From Nymphalis io (lineage: Eukaryota; Arthropoda; Insecta; Lepidoptera; Nymphalidae): a DNA stretch of 64,000 nucleotides. Below the pieces are notes generated by a model that was not told where the DNA came from, made no database searches, and worked only from the letters and a program-made list of their open reading frames with translations. This document shows positions 10,439-21,395 of the stretch, in pieces; position 1 is the first letter of the stretch, and every line of letters begins with the position of its first letter. Location: the NCBI RefSeq assembly GCF_905147045.1, contig NC_065914.1:6510001-6574000 (forward strand), given 5' to 3'. Position numbers and translations under genes: made by a program.

Positions 10439-10785
10439 TTATTTATTTATTTATTAATATATAAACGCGGGCAATACCGGTTCGCTCTTGTTTTGGATTT
10501 TTTTATATATTTACCGGGAAGGCAAATGACTCTACTCCACCTAATGGTAAGTGGTAGTAAAGACCAAATGCGATAAATAATAATATCTTGCAACGCTGTT
10601 CGACTCCCGGTTGATGCAACACAGGGCTGTTTATTTTTGCAACTGGGAAGAATCGGCGTAATAACACTATCGTAAATACTTTAAATAAAAATACCCAAGT
10701 ATTATTTTTAAATTTCTACTTATAACTTTTTGATATTTTTCCAGCATTGGTCGTAAAAATCAATTAATCCATAGATATAAATGTG
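10127..10785. repeat. Intronic stretch with repeat T copy 2 and (TA)n
   Basis: 10296-10380 is the second copy of repeat T (see 3352). 10407-10435 is a TA microsatellite. About 10500-10640 (GGGAAGGCAAATGACTCTAC) looks like another short dispersed repeat but has no second copy here. Confidence 0.5.
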
Positions 10786-11010
10786 GTGTGTAGACACCCT
10801 CGCCATTAAAAGTTGACCCAGAAACCATTCCTAATATCGCCAATGCGCCACTTACTTTGGGAACTACGAAATGTCCCCCGTGTCTCTAATAACACTGGCT
10901 CAAATACCCTTCAAATTAGAACACAACAATACTAGTGCTTTTTTGCGGTATGATGAGTGAAGTAATGGGTGGTACTTACTCAGACGAACTACCAAGTTAC
11001 CGAGTAAAAT
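10785..11010 (-). repeat. Family A retroposon, degenerate
   Basis: Recognised by GCGCCACTTACTTTGGGAAC and GAACACAACAATACTAG. Strongly decayed. Confidence 0.55.
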
Positions 11011-11566
11011 CATTGCTTTGTAATGTTGTTTTTAACGTAAAATATAACGTACATTTCTTGGGCGCCATACGTGATTCAGAGCGATAATTTTCAGTTTACA
11101 AAAATAGATAATCGTTATCAGACTATTCACGACTCACGATGACACCGATAATACCAAACGAATCGATAATACAATTGGAATTTAATCTTTAATTATATTA
11201 CAATACGGTTCACATAGGTATATCATAATTTACGTGCTGTAAGAGAATCTAGGAATCATCTGGGTAGGTCATCTGTATTGACATTTATTCAACTAACTAA
11301 CCCTCCCGACAGACGTTGTCCTATCAATTACAACTAAATTACTATAAAGAAGTACTATCAGATTTTCCCGAATTATCCATTAGAGGCAACTTAAAATAAT
11401 GGGACTATTATTTTATTCAAAAAATGTACAAATCGGTTCAGTCAGTGCATGGTGTGCTTACCAACGAACAGCATAAAACACCATAAAACATCATCAGCTA
11501 TTCCATACTAGATAAATTACTGGAACAAAGCACATATCGTAGATTCCAGGTTTAACTGTGAAAATA
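11011..11566. other. Unique intronic DNA, nothing recognised
   Basis: No repeat match or coding signal seen. Confidence 0.5.
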
Positions 11567-11870
11567 AGAGCCGAGGTGGTTCAAGGGTTAGAACACGTGA
11601 ATCACAATCGGTTTCTGGTTTATCCGATAAGCACCGCAGAATTTTCGTGTGCCCAGGTGAAGTAAACTGAATAATACTTGAGCAGTATTGATACAGGAGG
11701 AGTATGGAGCGGGGTGTTGAAATGAGCTTCAAGCCTTTTCCTCAAAAAGTTTTAGACCAGCAGTTAAATGTTGATTGGGTGTTGTGCAAGCCCGTCTTGA
11801 TAGCAATACTTAGTACTTGTACATCATGTACAAGGTCACAATATCTTAGCTCCCAAGATTTTACGGAACG
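11567..11870 (+). repeat. Decayed family B head plus family A fragment
   Basis: AGCCGAGGTGGTTCAAGGGT resembles the family B tRNA head. CTCAAAAAGTTTTAGACCAG near 11745 is its 3' body. From 11778 a fragment with GTGCAAGCCCGTCTTGATAG resembles family A. Confidence 0.4.
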
Positions 11871-12261
11871 GTTAATATAACTTCATCGTCCACTTATTTA
11901 TTACGACCAGGTCGCCAATTTGCCCTCCAACGTATTTTATATAAAAAATGGGGCATTCGCTTTACTTACTTTTATGAAATAGTAGCTCCAACCCTACAAG
12001 TTATCCACATGATCAACGAGTTTAAATGTCACCACAGACGCAAATGAACATCGAACGAGACTATAAATTGTATAATGGTATACGTCATATTGCGAAACTT
12101 ATGACGTCACGACGCTTACGTAAAACTGTGCCAAGGTATGTCATTATGGCAAATGATTTTGCAAACAAAGAAATAAAATTACAAAATCCGGATATGTATT
12201 TATTCGAATATACGTTTACGAACCGAATAAAAATAATCTTGTAAAGCGGTGCCGTTCAGTC

Positions 12262-12385
12262 GAACTCACTTCATTACTTACCCGTGAAATGTTGACAACC
12301 GATTTATGGTGATATACTATTTTGATGCGTGTTCTTGAAATGTTATAATTATTATGATCAATGCGCACTGTTTCTTAGCGGTAAT
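12262..12385 (+). mobile_element. MITE M, truncated
   Basis: It shares GAACTCACTTCATTACTTAC and GATATACTATTTTGATGCGT with the other MITE M copies (see 61820). The right end is replaced by a family A copy. Confidence 0.6.
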
Positions 12386-12655
12386 GGTTTTTGCAAGCCC
12401 GTCTTTATAGGTACCACCCACTCATCATATAGTCTACCACCATTCAGCAATGCTTAGTATTGTTGTGTTCCGGTTTAATGGATGAGCGAGCCTGTGTAAC
12501 AATGTAAAGGTGCATAACATCTTAGTTCTCGATGTTGTTGGTAACGCATTGGCGATTTAAGAAATAGATAATATTTCTTACAGCTCCAATGTCTATTGAC
12601 GGTAGTGACCACTTACCATCACGTAGTCCTACATGGTCAACTATTTCATAAAAGT
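12386..12655 (+). repeat. Family A retroposon, diverged
   Basis: Lacks the first 15 bp and abuts the MITE, suggesting insertion into or beside it. Confidence 0.65.
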
Positions 12656-12717
12656 AAATTTAATGAATGAGTTATAATAGTTATAATATAATGAGTTATA
12701 ATGCCTAACTGAACATT

Positions 12718-12852
12718 ATCTATATAAGTATGTATTTACAAAAGAAAAGTAGTATATGTAGTATATCAGTTGTCTGGTTTCTATAGTACAAGCTCTGCTT
12801 AGTTTGGGATCAGATGGCCGTGTGTGAATGCCCCAGGATATTATTATTAAGA
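12718..12852 (+). repeat. Family C SINE, 5'-truncated
   Basis: Only the 3' half is present, ending in an ATT tail (GGATATTATTATTA). Confidence 0.75.
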
Positions 12853-13043
12853 ATTATTCAGCGAGTTTCGGAGATTGTTTTAGTATATAATATCATTATA
12901 TAAATTAAGCTATTTATCTAGCTTCGCAGTTATGTACATATATATATTCGTTTTTCCTTGTGTATAATTATACTTGAATACCTTAAAATGAAGTTAACAC
13001 GATGCTATATGCTAATGTAGTTAAACTTTTACACTTGAATCCA

Positions 13044-13347
13044 TTTTTTTTTTTTTTTTTTTTTATAGAATAGGAAGGCGGACGAGCATATGGGCCACCT
13101 GATGGTAAGTGATCACCAACGCTCTTAGACATTGGCATTGTAAGAAATGTCAACCATCGCTTACATATCCAATGCGCCACCAACCTTGGGAACTAAGATT
13201 TTATGTCCCTTGTGCCTGTAATTACACTGGCTCACTCACCCTTCAAACCGGAACACAACAATATCAAGTATTGCTGTTTTGCGGTAGAATATCTGATGAG
13301 TGGGTGGTACCTACCCAGACGAGCTTGCACAAAGCCCTACCACCAGT
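13044..13347 (-). repeat. Family A retroposon, full length
   Basis: Well-preserved copy with a 20-nt T run at its left end (poly(A) in sense). A family B copy starts 12 bp to its right. Confidence 0.85.
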
Positions 13348-13352
13348 ATTTA

Positions 13353-13675
13353 TAACTAACAATACCGTAACAGCCTGTGCATGTACCACTGCTGGACTAA
13401 AGGCCTCTTTTCCCTTTTTTGAGGAGAAGCTTCGGAGCTTATTCCACCACGCTGCTCCAATGCGGGTTGGTGGAATACACATGTGGCAGAATTTTAGTGA
13501 AATTAGACACATGCAGGTTTCCTCGCGATGTTTTCCTTCATCGTCAAGCACGAGATCAATTATAAACACAAATTAAGCACATGAAAATTCAGTGGTGCTT
13601 GCCTGGGCTTGAACCCACGATCATCGGTTAAGATTCACGCGTTCTTACCACTGGACTATCTGGGCTTTAACTAAT
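13353..13675 (-). repeat. Family B SINE, full length, with short duplication
   Basis: Family B on the minus strand starts with a tRNA-like head, GATGGCCCAGTGGTAAGAAC in consensus, and a B box GGTTCAAGCCC near 13600. It ends GGCTGTTACGG. TAACTAA at 13353-13359 and 13669-13675 is the likely target duplication. Confidence 0.85.
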
Positions 13676-14580
13676 AACATAATCCAATTCAATATATAAA
13701 TACTGTTAAACCGTAATTAGAATTTGGAAAGTATCGACATTTTTAAAGTCTCGGGACTCGAGACATCCTAAGTCCCGGAAAGTTAAATTAAATAAAAAAA
13801 AATTAAATAACCCCCTACACAAAAAACATCTTAAAAAAGTAAAAATCAAATGGTCCCCTTAACTTCATTATATGTAATATTTAAATAGTAATATTTGAGT
13901 ACAAGCGTAGTCACAACTGGGCATCGTAATTTTAAATTAATTGGGTCTATGAAAGTTGGTAAGACCTGTATCCCTTCTTGACGAAGGGAATGAGCTGATG
14001 ATATTCTTGAGATGATTTATAGCTAAAAACCATCTAGACCACCATCAAATTAAGTTTCGAACATAAAAACCTCATCAAAATCGATCCACTCGATGCCACA
14101 GACTGACGCACGGATACACACGTTAAACTTATAACAGCCATTGAAGTCATGGTTTAAAAAAAATGAGAAATTTTAGAGATTATTCCGCCACGCTGCCCTA
14201 ATGCGGGCTGTACTGTATTACAAATAAATAGTAGTATGTAAAATAAATAAGTATAGGTATATACATTACATACATATATACTTAACATACAAAACGGATG
14301 CACTTACAGTCGCAATAGCATTCAAGTATCATATGTCCAATTATTATTATCAATAGGTCATTGACCATAAATCATCTTTTTATCCCTTAGTAATGCAACG
14401 TGATTCATCTCATTGCACGAATGTATCAATCGTGTTTAGTTGGCTATAATACATCGACACACGATAAATGAAACGAAAATTTTGCCGACATAGCAAAGTG
14501 ATCACAACACGTGAATCTTAACCTGCGATTACAAACCTGGGCAATAAATAGTGAGTTTATAAGTAAAATAAATAAAAAGA
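13676..14580. other. Intronic DNA, only a family B scrap
   Basis: 14165-14215 holds a short B-like piece (TTCCGCCACGCTGCCCTAAT). Otherwise A+T-rich and unrecognised. Confidence 0.4.
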
Positions 14581-14678
14581 AAGCCTGTCAATATCCCACA
14601 ACGTGGCTAAAGCATCCTCTCTTTTTGAGCATGTTTGAGCTTATTCAATCACGATGCTCCAATTCGTGTTGGAGTTTT
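14581..14678 (-). repeat. Family B SINE fragment, degenerate
   Basis: AGCCTGTCAATATCCCACAA and the following CTCTTTTTGAGCATG mark the decayed 3' part. Confidence 0.55.
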
Positions 14679-14763
14679 CAACAAGGATGGCCTAATTATT
14701 TCAATGTTGCCCAATACGAATTCAACTCAAATAAACTTCCATTATAGAAAGACACTTCTTTTC

Positions 14764-15294
14764 TTGTTTTTTGCCAATGTGCCTAATGTAAGTGGTCACA
14801 CCCGCCCGTAACAGCCTGTGAATGTCCCACTGCTGGGCTAAAGGCCTCCTCTCCTCTTTTTGAGGAGAAGGTTTGGAGCTTATTCCACCACGCTGCTCCA
14901 ATGCGGGTTGGTAGAATTCACATGTGGCGGAACTTCAGTGAAATTAGACACATGCAGGTTTCCTCACGATGTTTTCCTTCACCGTAAAGCACGAGATGAA
15001 TTATAATCACAAATTAAGCACATGAAAATTCAGTGGTGCTTGCCCGGGTTTGAACCCACGATCATCGGTTAAGATTCACGCGTTCTTACCACAGGGCCAT
15101 CTCACACCCGCCCATTGACATCAAATCGAGAAAATGCGCCAGCAACCTTGGAATCGAGGACGTTATGACCCTTGTGCCTGTAGTTACTATTAGCTCACGC
15201 ACTCTTCAAACCGGAATGCATCAATACTAGGTATTGCTGCTTAGCAGTAGAATATCTGATGAGTGGGTGGTATCTACTCAGACGTGCTTGCACA
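14764..15294 (-). repeat. Family A retroposon split by a family B insertion
   Basis: The two halves, 14764-14807 and 15102-15294, read as one diverged family A copy once the nested family B element and one duplicate are removed. Confidence 0.75.
14796..15113 (-). mobile_element. Family B SINE with 12-bp target duplication
   Basis: TCACACCCGCCC occurs at 14796-14807 and 15102-15113. The insert between them (14808-15101, 294 bp) therefore fixes the element ends: 5' GATGGCCC and 3' GGCTGTTAC. The A box region (GGCCCTGTGGTAAGAACG) and B box (GGTTCAAACCC) show a tRNA origin. Confidence 0.93.
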
Positions 15295-17698
15295 GCAAAT
15301 TATGTATATATTAACTAGCTTAAATATCCGTACAGTATATTTAAACTACAATATTTAATAATCAGAGAACAATTTTACTAATTCCGTTGTGATAACTCGA
15401 GTTTATCAACGTAGATAAAATATATTATCAAGGAGGCGCCCATTGATAATACATAGATATAATTTGTTTCATGATTAAAATTTTCTAGCTTAATAATGTT
15501 CAGCATCATCATTCGTTTTTAAAACATTTGTCTTCACTGGTGACAAGGCTGGTTCATTTATTGCCCAGATCGGAATTGTGAACCAAAAATGATGCTGGCA
15601 TTCTTGCACCATTCCACGTCATGATTTTTACAGTAACTACTTGTGCAATTCAACAAGAAAATACTTCAATTCATTTGTTAAATATATCTAAATTTAATAT
15701 TTTACATATTTATTTCTGTTATGCCTAATTGATGAATTTTTTTTTGAAACAAAGAAGAAATGTTTTATATGATGTAGTTTAATATATATATGTATATTTT
15801 AATTTTCTGAGCACAATTACTAAGAAAAAAGGTATTAATGTAACAAAATTTCAAGTGTATCTATGCCTTAACTGTTAAAAATCAACGACCAGTTCAGTAA
15901 GAAACACCTCAAGCCCGAGAAAAACCGGCAATAGAAACTCAACCAGTATTTTTTCTAACAATTCTTATTAGATTCATATTTATATTTGGAACGTCTGTGG
16001 GATTGTTTTATTCCCAAGGTGCGTTATCACCTAAAAAGTCATTAGTTTTGTATGTTTATCACACATGATTCATTGGACAGGGAAGCTGGTGTGTAACCAA
16101 ATAACACTTCCTGTTGAAAAACAAGGCAGTTATTTTTAATTTTTAGTAGGTAGTCGAACTGGCAAAAGTGCCTAATCATTGTGGGTGGTCATCACATTGC
16201 AAAAAAAAATGTTCATTTATTTTGTATTCTCAACTGCATAAATAAATCTCCTTTGTCTTCTCCATTCTCCATAACATTGTCAAGATAATTTGCACAACTA
16301 AGATACACATGAAAACTAGATGTTATGTTAATCATGCTTCTAATTTAGTCAATTATTTATCTATGGTGATAAAATGAATGAAAACCCTTTAAATATCTCA
16401 ACAGCTGGACAAAGCCTTCTCGTCTCTTGAGGAAAGTGGTGCTGTGCATTGCATGTTTCGTTTACCATATATAAACCTGCAATCTTCAGTTAATTGTTAC
16501 ATGTCTATCCATATCGCCTTAATTATGAGTAACCCTACTTAAACAGGCTGGAACAAAGCCCTATCCTTATTTCTATATTCAATAACAAATATCATTACAT
16601 TTCATTTATTTTTCATCCATTATTCATTTGTCTCTGGATCATACAGATAAGGGATTTTTTGTTTTTGAGACCAGCTCAGGCATTTGTTATCTGTATGATG
16701 ATTTGTTTACTCTTTATTCAATTCATCAAATATTTATTAGCAGTTTAGAAAAAGAGGAAAGATAAACTCATCTATATTTTAATTACCTTACATTACTAGA
16801 ATTAATATTAATACAATGAGTAACTTTTGCTATAATATTTTTTCATAAATTAATACCAAAGTGGTTTTTGTTTTTTTATTAGAATATCCATTAAATTATG
16901 CATAAAATTTATTATGAGACAGCTTAATAACTTATCATATAGAATGTTAGTAGTTTTGAAGTCAATATTTTGACATCATTTAAAATTTACTGGTTTATTA
17001 TATACATATGCATGTCTGTGTAAGTGTCATGTAAATATAAATGGATTGTTCAATATTAAGTCTAAATATGGCAAATTGAAAGTTGATAATGTATGTGAAT
17101 GTGTGTGTGGCACACAAAAGCTAAAGGTTTTATTAAGTATTTAAAAATTATACTTCAATATGGAGTAACAGGCAGACTTAAAAAATGGTAACTTACTACT
17201 ATATAATGTTATATAATATAATAATTTAATGTTATAATTAGTAAACAACAATTTATGATTAAATGAAAATGCAGTCTTTTTGTAAACATGAAATAATTAC
17301 AGTGTAATTAATGCGTACAGCATTAAGTTATTAATACTTTGTTTTTTGTAAGATAGTAGAATTTTTTTGTATTACTTGAAAATTACAAATTACAATACTG
17401 GACATGTTTTTAGATACTTATTGGTTCCAATAATAGATTTAAGCATACTAATGAGTCAACGTTTAAAAATGTTTCGACTATTGCTCATAGCAGAATTCAC
17501 ACAAATCTTCTATTAAAAAAAAAACGAAGTATTTAAATTATAATAATCGAACGTTTTAATTCTGTCGCATTGGTCACACTATAAAACCTGATTGATCAAT
17601 CTAATTTTGTGCATTTACGTCATTTATGTAAACAATAAGTTATTTACTATAATGTTCCTTATATGTATATTTAAAGCAATATTATTAAAGAAACTTAC
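15295..17698. other. Long A+T-rich part of MK2 intron 1
   Basis: 2.4 kb with few repeats: a family F copy at 15530-15655 and decayed scraps of A and B near 16150 and 16390. No exon seen. This least-invaded part of the intron lies next to exon 1, where intronic regulatory DNA could be kept. Confidence 0.45.
15530..15655 (+). repeat. Family F element, degenerate
   Basis: Shares CTGGTGACAAGGCTGG, GCATTCTTGCACCATTCCAC and ACAGTAACTA with 35612-35790 and 52138-52265. Confidence 0.6.
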
Positions 17699-17791
17699 TT
17701 TTCCGTTAATACCAAGGCCGAGGACCGTGTTAGAGATATCGTAATCATCCGTTATAGGCGTAGTTTTTGGTGTTCTTGATATAGAATTCAT
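17699..17791 (-). CDS. MK2: MK2 (MAPKAP kinase 2) coding exon 1
   Basis: The start codon is at 17791-17789, with purine at -3. The 31 codons read MNSISRTPKTTPITDDYDIS then NTVLGLGINGK, ending in phase 0 at donor GTAAGT. ITDDYDISNTVLGLGINGK is the beginning of the MK2 kinase domain, with glycine-rich loop G25-x-G27-x-x-G30. The protein has a very short N-terminus before the kinase domain and lacks the proline-rich leader of vertebrate MK2. The intron cuts the glycine loop just before V32. The leader upstream carries a small upstream frame that overlaps this start codon. Confidence 0.93.
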
Positions 17792-17817
17792 CTCGTATTG
17801 ATTTTAGTCCACACCAT
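17788..17817 (-). promoter_or_regulatory. Upstream ORF overlapping the MK2 start
   Basis: ATG at 17817-17815 opens nine codons and ends in TGA at 17790-17788, sharing bases with the MK2 ATG (the stop and start form ATGA). The upstream ATG context is weak (T at -3). If the transcript starts upstream of 17817, this could set MK2 translation by reinitiation. Confidence 0.45.
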
Positions 17818-18199
17818 AAACTTTAAACACAATGTTACACACTATCACTTTCTTGTTGGCACTGTATATTCGATTTATTAGATACACAATATATTTAGTA
17901 TTTAAACTAAGGGTTCTTTACAGTAAAAGTAAGTATATATTATCTTCTTAGATGACAAATCTTACACCGAGTTGAGCAATACAGATCGTCTGAACTCTGA
18001 CGAATAAACTAGCAATGCTACCAACTAATAGAATAAAATATTCACAGACTCACAATCTCGCAATTTTCATTATGTGTTGCTATATAAAAATAGTTAACTT
18101 CTTTTTATTTAGGTTCTTCGTTATGGGTTGCCTCGTTCTAGTTATATTGACCGTATGAATATCGTATTAATTGATTGTTATTCAAACTAAATAATAAAT
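17818..18199 (-). promoter_or_regulatory. Presumed MK2 promoter and 5' leader
   Basis: The 400 bp between the MK2 start and the poly(A) signals of the next gene must contain the MK2 transcription start. No clear TATA box or initiator could be fixed by eye. Confidence 0.35.
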
Positions 18200-18210
18200 T
18201 TTATTTTATT
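18200..18210 (-). terminator. Tandem poly(A) signals
   Basis: Two overlapping AATAAA hexamers read on the minus strand, about 155 nt behind the stop codon of the candidate exon at 18361-18513. Confidence 0.45.
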
Positions 18211-18360
18211 CATTAGGAAAATTATCTAAGTATATAAATGAATTAAATAAAAAATATTTTCTTCAGACTTGTGGCCCGTACACTGTTAGTAAAAATTTAT
18301 CTAAACATGATTGTTAGTGAAAGATTCAAACTATAAAAAGAAACAAAAACAATAATTTAA

Positions 18361-18513
18361 TTACTTGCCATGCCACACAGGGGCATATATTGTGTGTATA
18401 TCCAGTGCCTCGGTATGGGGTAGCCAAGCTTTATACTTATCACTTTTAAGATGGCGTTGGTGCTCCCAGTCACTCAGTGCATTAGCGACTTTTATGGGCA
18501 CATCTAAAAAATC
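18361..18513 (-). CDS. Candidate terminal exon of an unidentified gene
   Basis: The frame encodes 50 residues, DFLDVPIKVANALSDWEHQR, HLKSDKYKAWLPHTEALDIH and TIYAPVWHGK, then TAA at 18363-18361. A pyrimidine-rich acceptor (TTCTTTGTTATAGAATTAG) precedes it and poly(A) signals follow, so it reads as the last exon of a minus-strand gene whose other exons lie to the right. Composition (three Trp, balanced charge, GC above its surroundings) is protein-like. I do not recognise the family. Its 5' side touches repeat R, so it might instead be part of a transposon. No upstream exon was found. Confidence 0.5.
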   Translation of the reverse strand, partial: DFLDVPIKVANALSDWEHQRHLKSDKYKAWLPHTEALDIHTIYAPVWHGK

Positions 18514-18535
18514 CTAATTCTATAACAAAGAAACA

Positions 18536-19141
18536 ATTTTGACATTGAAGTGACGCCATATCATTGGTGGAGATTTTAAATAATCTATGATATTCGCTAT
18601 GGATTCGCGAGAAATCGTTTTTAATGTCCGCGAATTTTGGAAATCGGAAGTTTGAAAGTTAAATTAAAGTGATTATAAGTAGTCAAGTGAAATAGTGTTG
18701 TATCTATATCTATACTTTTATACTAATATTATAAAAAAGTAAAGTTTGTGAGGTTGTAGCGGGTGATCTCTGGATGTACTGAACCGATTTTGAAATTTTT
18801 TTTACCAATAGAAAGCCACATCATTTGTGAGTGTCATATGCTATATATTAATCCGAAAAATGAAAACTTTTTCGTGGTAGTCGGATGTCGTGGCCAACGC
18901 GACTTTTGTCAGGAAATAAATCATAGCACTCAGTACTAACCGAAGTACAATCATAATTTCGTCATAAGTAAAAATGTTTACCGCCCAATAAAGTGGGCAC
19001 GGGTCAGTTAGTTATAAATAAAGTGAAATTAATCAAAAACTGTTTGTAGTGCATAATACAGCAGAACTATTAGCAAATCGCATGGAATATGAAAATCTAA
19101 GGTTTATGCATTTTTACTCCTTCTTTGATTGGAATAATATA
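18536..19141 (+). repeat. Repeat R copy 1, interrupted by a Helitron
   Basis: 18536-18702 and 19012-19141 align with 44043-44350. Near its start copy 1 can encode MDSREIVFNVREFWKSEV (18600-18653), which resembles the beginning of Tc1/mariner-pogo type transposases. It is most likely a deletion derivative of a DNA transposon. Ends are not defined. Confidence 0.55.
18703..19011 (+). mobile_element. Small Helitron inserted in repeat R
   Basis: 309 bp beginning TCTATATC after host A and ending CAGTTAG before host T. A GCCCA/TGGGC hairpin (18983-18998) lies 13 nt before the end. The second copy of repeat R is uninterrupted at exactly this point (44220/44221). The 3' end is TTAG where CTAG is usual. 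Confidence 0.8.
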
Positions 19142-19789
19142 CATTTCAAAGAATTATTTTAATGCAGGAGTGAATATTGAATTTTAAGCCCCGTAGGTAG
19201 TTATTTATATTATACACGCTTTGAACATGCATAATAAGATACGTTAATTTTGTGTATAATAAAAGTGTTATATTATGAAAATAGATTGTATTAGACGAAG
19301 AAAAGTAGTAGTTTTCTCTAACTCGTGTCCTACACTTAACCGAAGAGAAAAATATATACAGTGCCATTAATGTAAATTAACGAAGTAATAAAAATAAATA
19401 AAACACAAGAACCAAAAGACATTCGTGATAAGAGATTACAAACATAATATTGAGATTTTAGATTATTGTAGAGTTGTAAAAGAAAAAAAAGGGCACTATT
19501 GTACACAATGTAAGTAAAGTAAGATCGGGATAGTGCAATTGGTAACCAATATCTATTGAACTCTGGCCAAGCCAAAAAACACGGTTTTAGAGGATTATAT
19601 CGATTTAGGTATGTACTAGAGTGTTTGTATGTATGTATATTAAGCTGCGAGAATTATTTGTCTTAATTTACTTTTCAAAATTGTACCTCTCTCTCCACTT
19701 GTTATTAATATAATCACTAAAATATTTCTTCTATGATAAATCTTACAAATAATGGAAACATAAATCAGCAAAAATTTAATACAAATTTG
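19142..19789. other. A+T-rich intergenic DNA, nothing recognised
   Basis: No coding signal; open frames here are chance. Confidence 0.5.
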
Positions 19790-19795
19790 TAACAA

Positions 19796-21395
19796 TGTCA
19801 GAAAAGTCAAAAAGCGCTACAGAGCAGACCGTGCGTGTTTCAGATGAAATCGACAATTTTATATTTAAACGCGATGCAGTTTACTAAAAGTTAAAGAAAC
19901 TTGATGTATCTAAGTGGTCTGGACCTGATAGTTACCACCAATATCTTTGACTAAGTGTGCAGTACCATTATCTTTACCGCTTACGATGATTTTTAACAGA
20001 TCTTTGTTAACGGGTCAATTTCCAGATGTATGGAAAGAAAGAAAGAAAGTTGAATTGTACCTATTTATAAATCTGGTAAACAAAATTAAATAAACAATTA
20101 TCGTTCAATATCAATAATATCCACGATAGCAAAAAATATAAAGTCTTCGAATCATTAGTTTATCTCTTGCTATATAATCACGTTAAAAAGTATTTTAGCA
20201 ACTATCAGCATGGATTCATGACTAAGCGATCGACACATACTAATTTGGCTCTGCTCGGTTCAAAGTTTGCAAATTTTATTGATGCTGGTTATCAAGTTGA
20301 CGCCATTTATACAGATTTTTGCAAAGCTTTTGACAAAGTAAATCATTCTCTGCTCCTAAAGAAATTATCGGTATACGGAATTACGCGTACCGTGCAGAAA
20401 TGGTGCAGTTTATATTTTGAATGCTGACACTCTAAAGTAGTCATACATGGTAATAAGTCCAATAACTTCATAGCGTACTCTGGAGTCCCTCAGAGGTCAA
20501 ATTTGGGTCAATTATTCTTTAATATTTACATAAATGATATTGTACATATTTTCAAAAGCTCCACTGTTAGTTTATTTGCAGATGATCTGAAATTGACCCG
20601 CACTATTAAACAGATTTACTATGTACAATTATTACAAGATGACCTCGTTTGGCTGGTTGAATGGTGTAGAGTCAATAAAATGACTTTAAATATCGATAAA
20701 TGCTACCATTTAAAATTCACCCGCAAAAAAAAAGTAATTTCATCAAAATATTATATAAATGGCATAGAAATGACTGAAATAAATAAAGTACGTGACTTTG
20801 GTGTTATGGTTGACATAGGCTTAGTTTTATCTCACATATTGAAAAACCGTGGAACAGGCCAATGAATCCCTCGGATTTGTACTAAGGTGCTCCAAAGATT
20901 TTAAAAGACCTTCGACTATAATAAAACTCTTTGACAGCTATGTTCATTGTAGACTTGAATACTGTTGTATAATCTGGGCACCTTATTACAGGATACACGT
21001 TGACAGGATTGAGCGAGTGCAAAAGCGGTTTTTGAAGCATATGTCGTTTAGATTAAAAACTAGTCAACATTCATATAGTGAGAGGCTTAAACATTTTGAC
21101 AGAACAAGTCTTGAATCCCGGAGGTTACTTTTATTTCTTACTTTTTTATACAATATTTTAAATAATAATATTGATATTCACGAGTTAGCAATACAAGACG
21201 AATAGGTAATCTTTTACACATAGGAACATACAGGACGCAATTAGGAAAAAAATCACTGATGTCCCGTTTATCAGATTTATACAATAGCATTTCAAAATTA
21301 GTAGCTGATCTGGATATTTTTCATAATAGCCTGTCTCAGTTCAAACGCAACATTTTGAATTACCTAAACAGTTGGCCTCGTTGAACTATCTTGCC
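19796..21395 (+). pseudogene. Dead non-LTR retrotransposon (reverse transcriptase)
   Basis: A decayed LINE on the plus strand. It begins with SGPD-like remnants near 19918 and continues with QHGFMTKRSTHTNLALL (from 20206), VDAIYTDFCKAFDKVNHSLL, the GVPQR motif near 20484 and the active site FADD (20575-20586). The C-terminal part follows in a shifted frame (20849-21205). Stops at 20426 and elsewhere, plus frameshifts, show it is dead. The style (QHGF-x-RST, YTDFxKAFD) is that of CR1/Jockey-superfamily elements; the clade is uncertain. Its 3' end is broken by a family E insertion. Confidence 0.88.

Larger units (their letters stand above)
3712..17698 (-). other. MK2 intron 1, about 14 kb, repeat-filled
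   Basis: It runs from donor GTAAGT (17698) to acceptor TTCACAG (3712). It contains copies of families A, B, C, D, E, F and G, small Helitrons and a MITE, in both orientations. No further MK2-like exon was found in it. The long first intron splits the glycine-rich loop. Confidence 0.9.

Noticed and set aside
13109..13576. 155-codon plus-strand frame and the opposite 101-codon frame
   Set aside because: They run through a family A and a family B copy and owe their openness to the repeat sequence. The same peptides recur at other copies.
20167..21205. A functional reverse transcriptase gene
   Set aside because: Stops and frameshifts break the frame several times and the endonuclease is missing.
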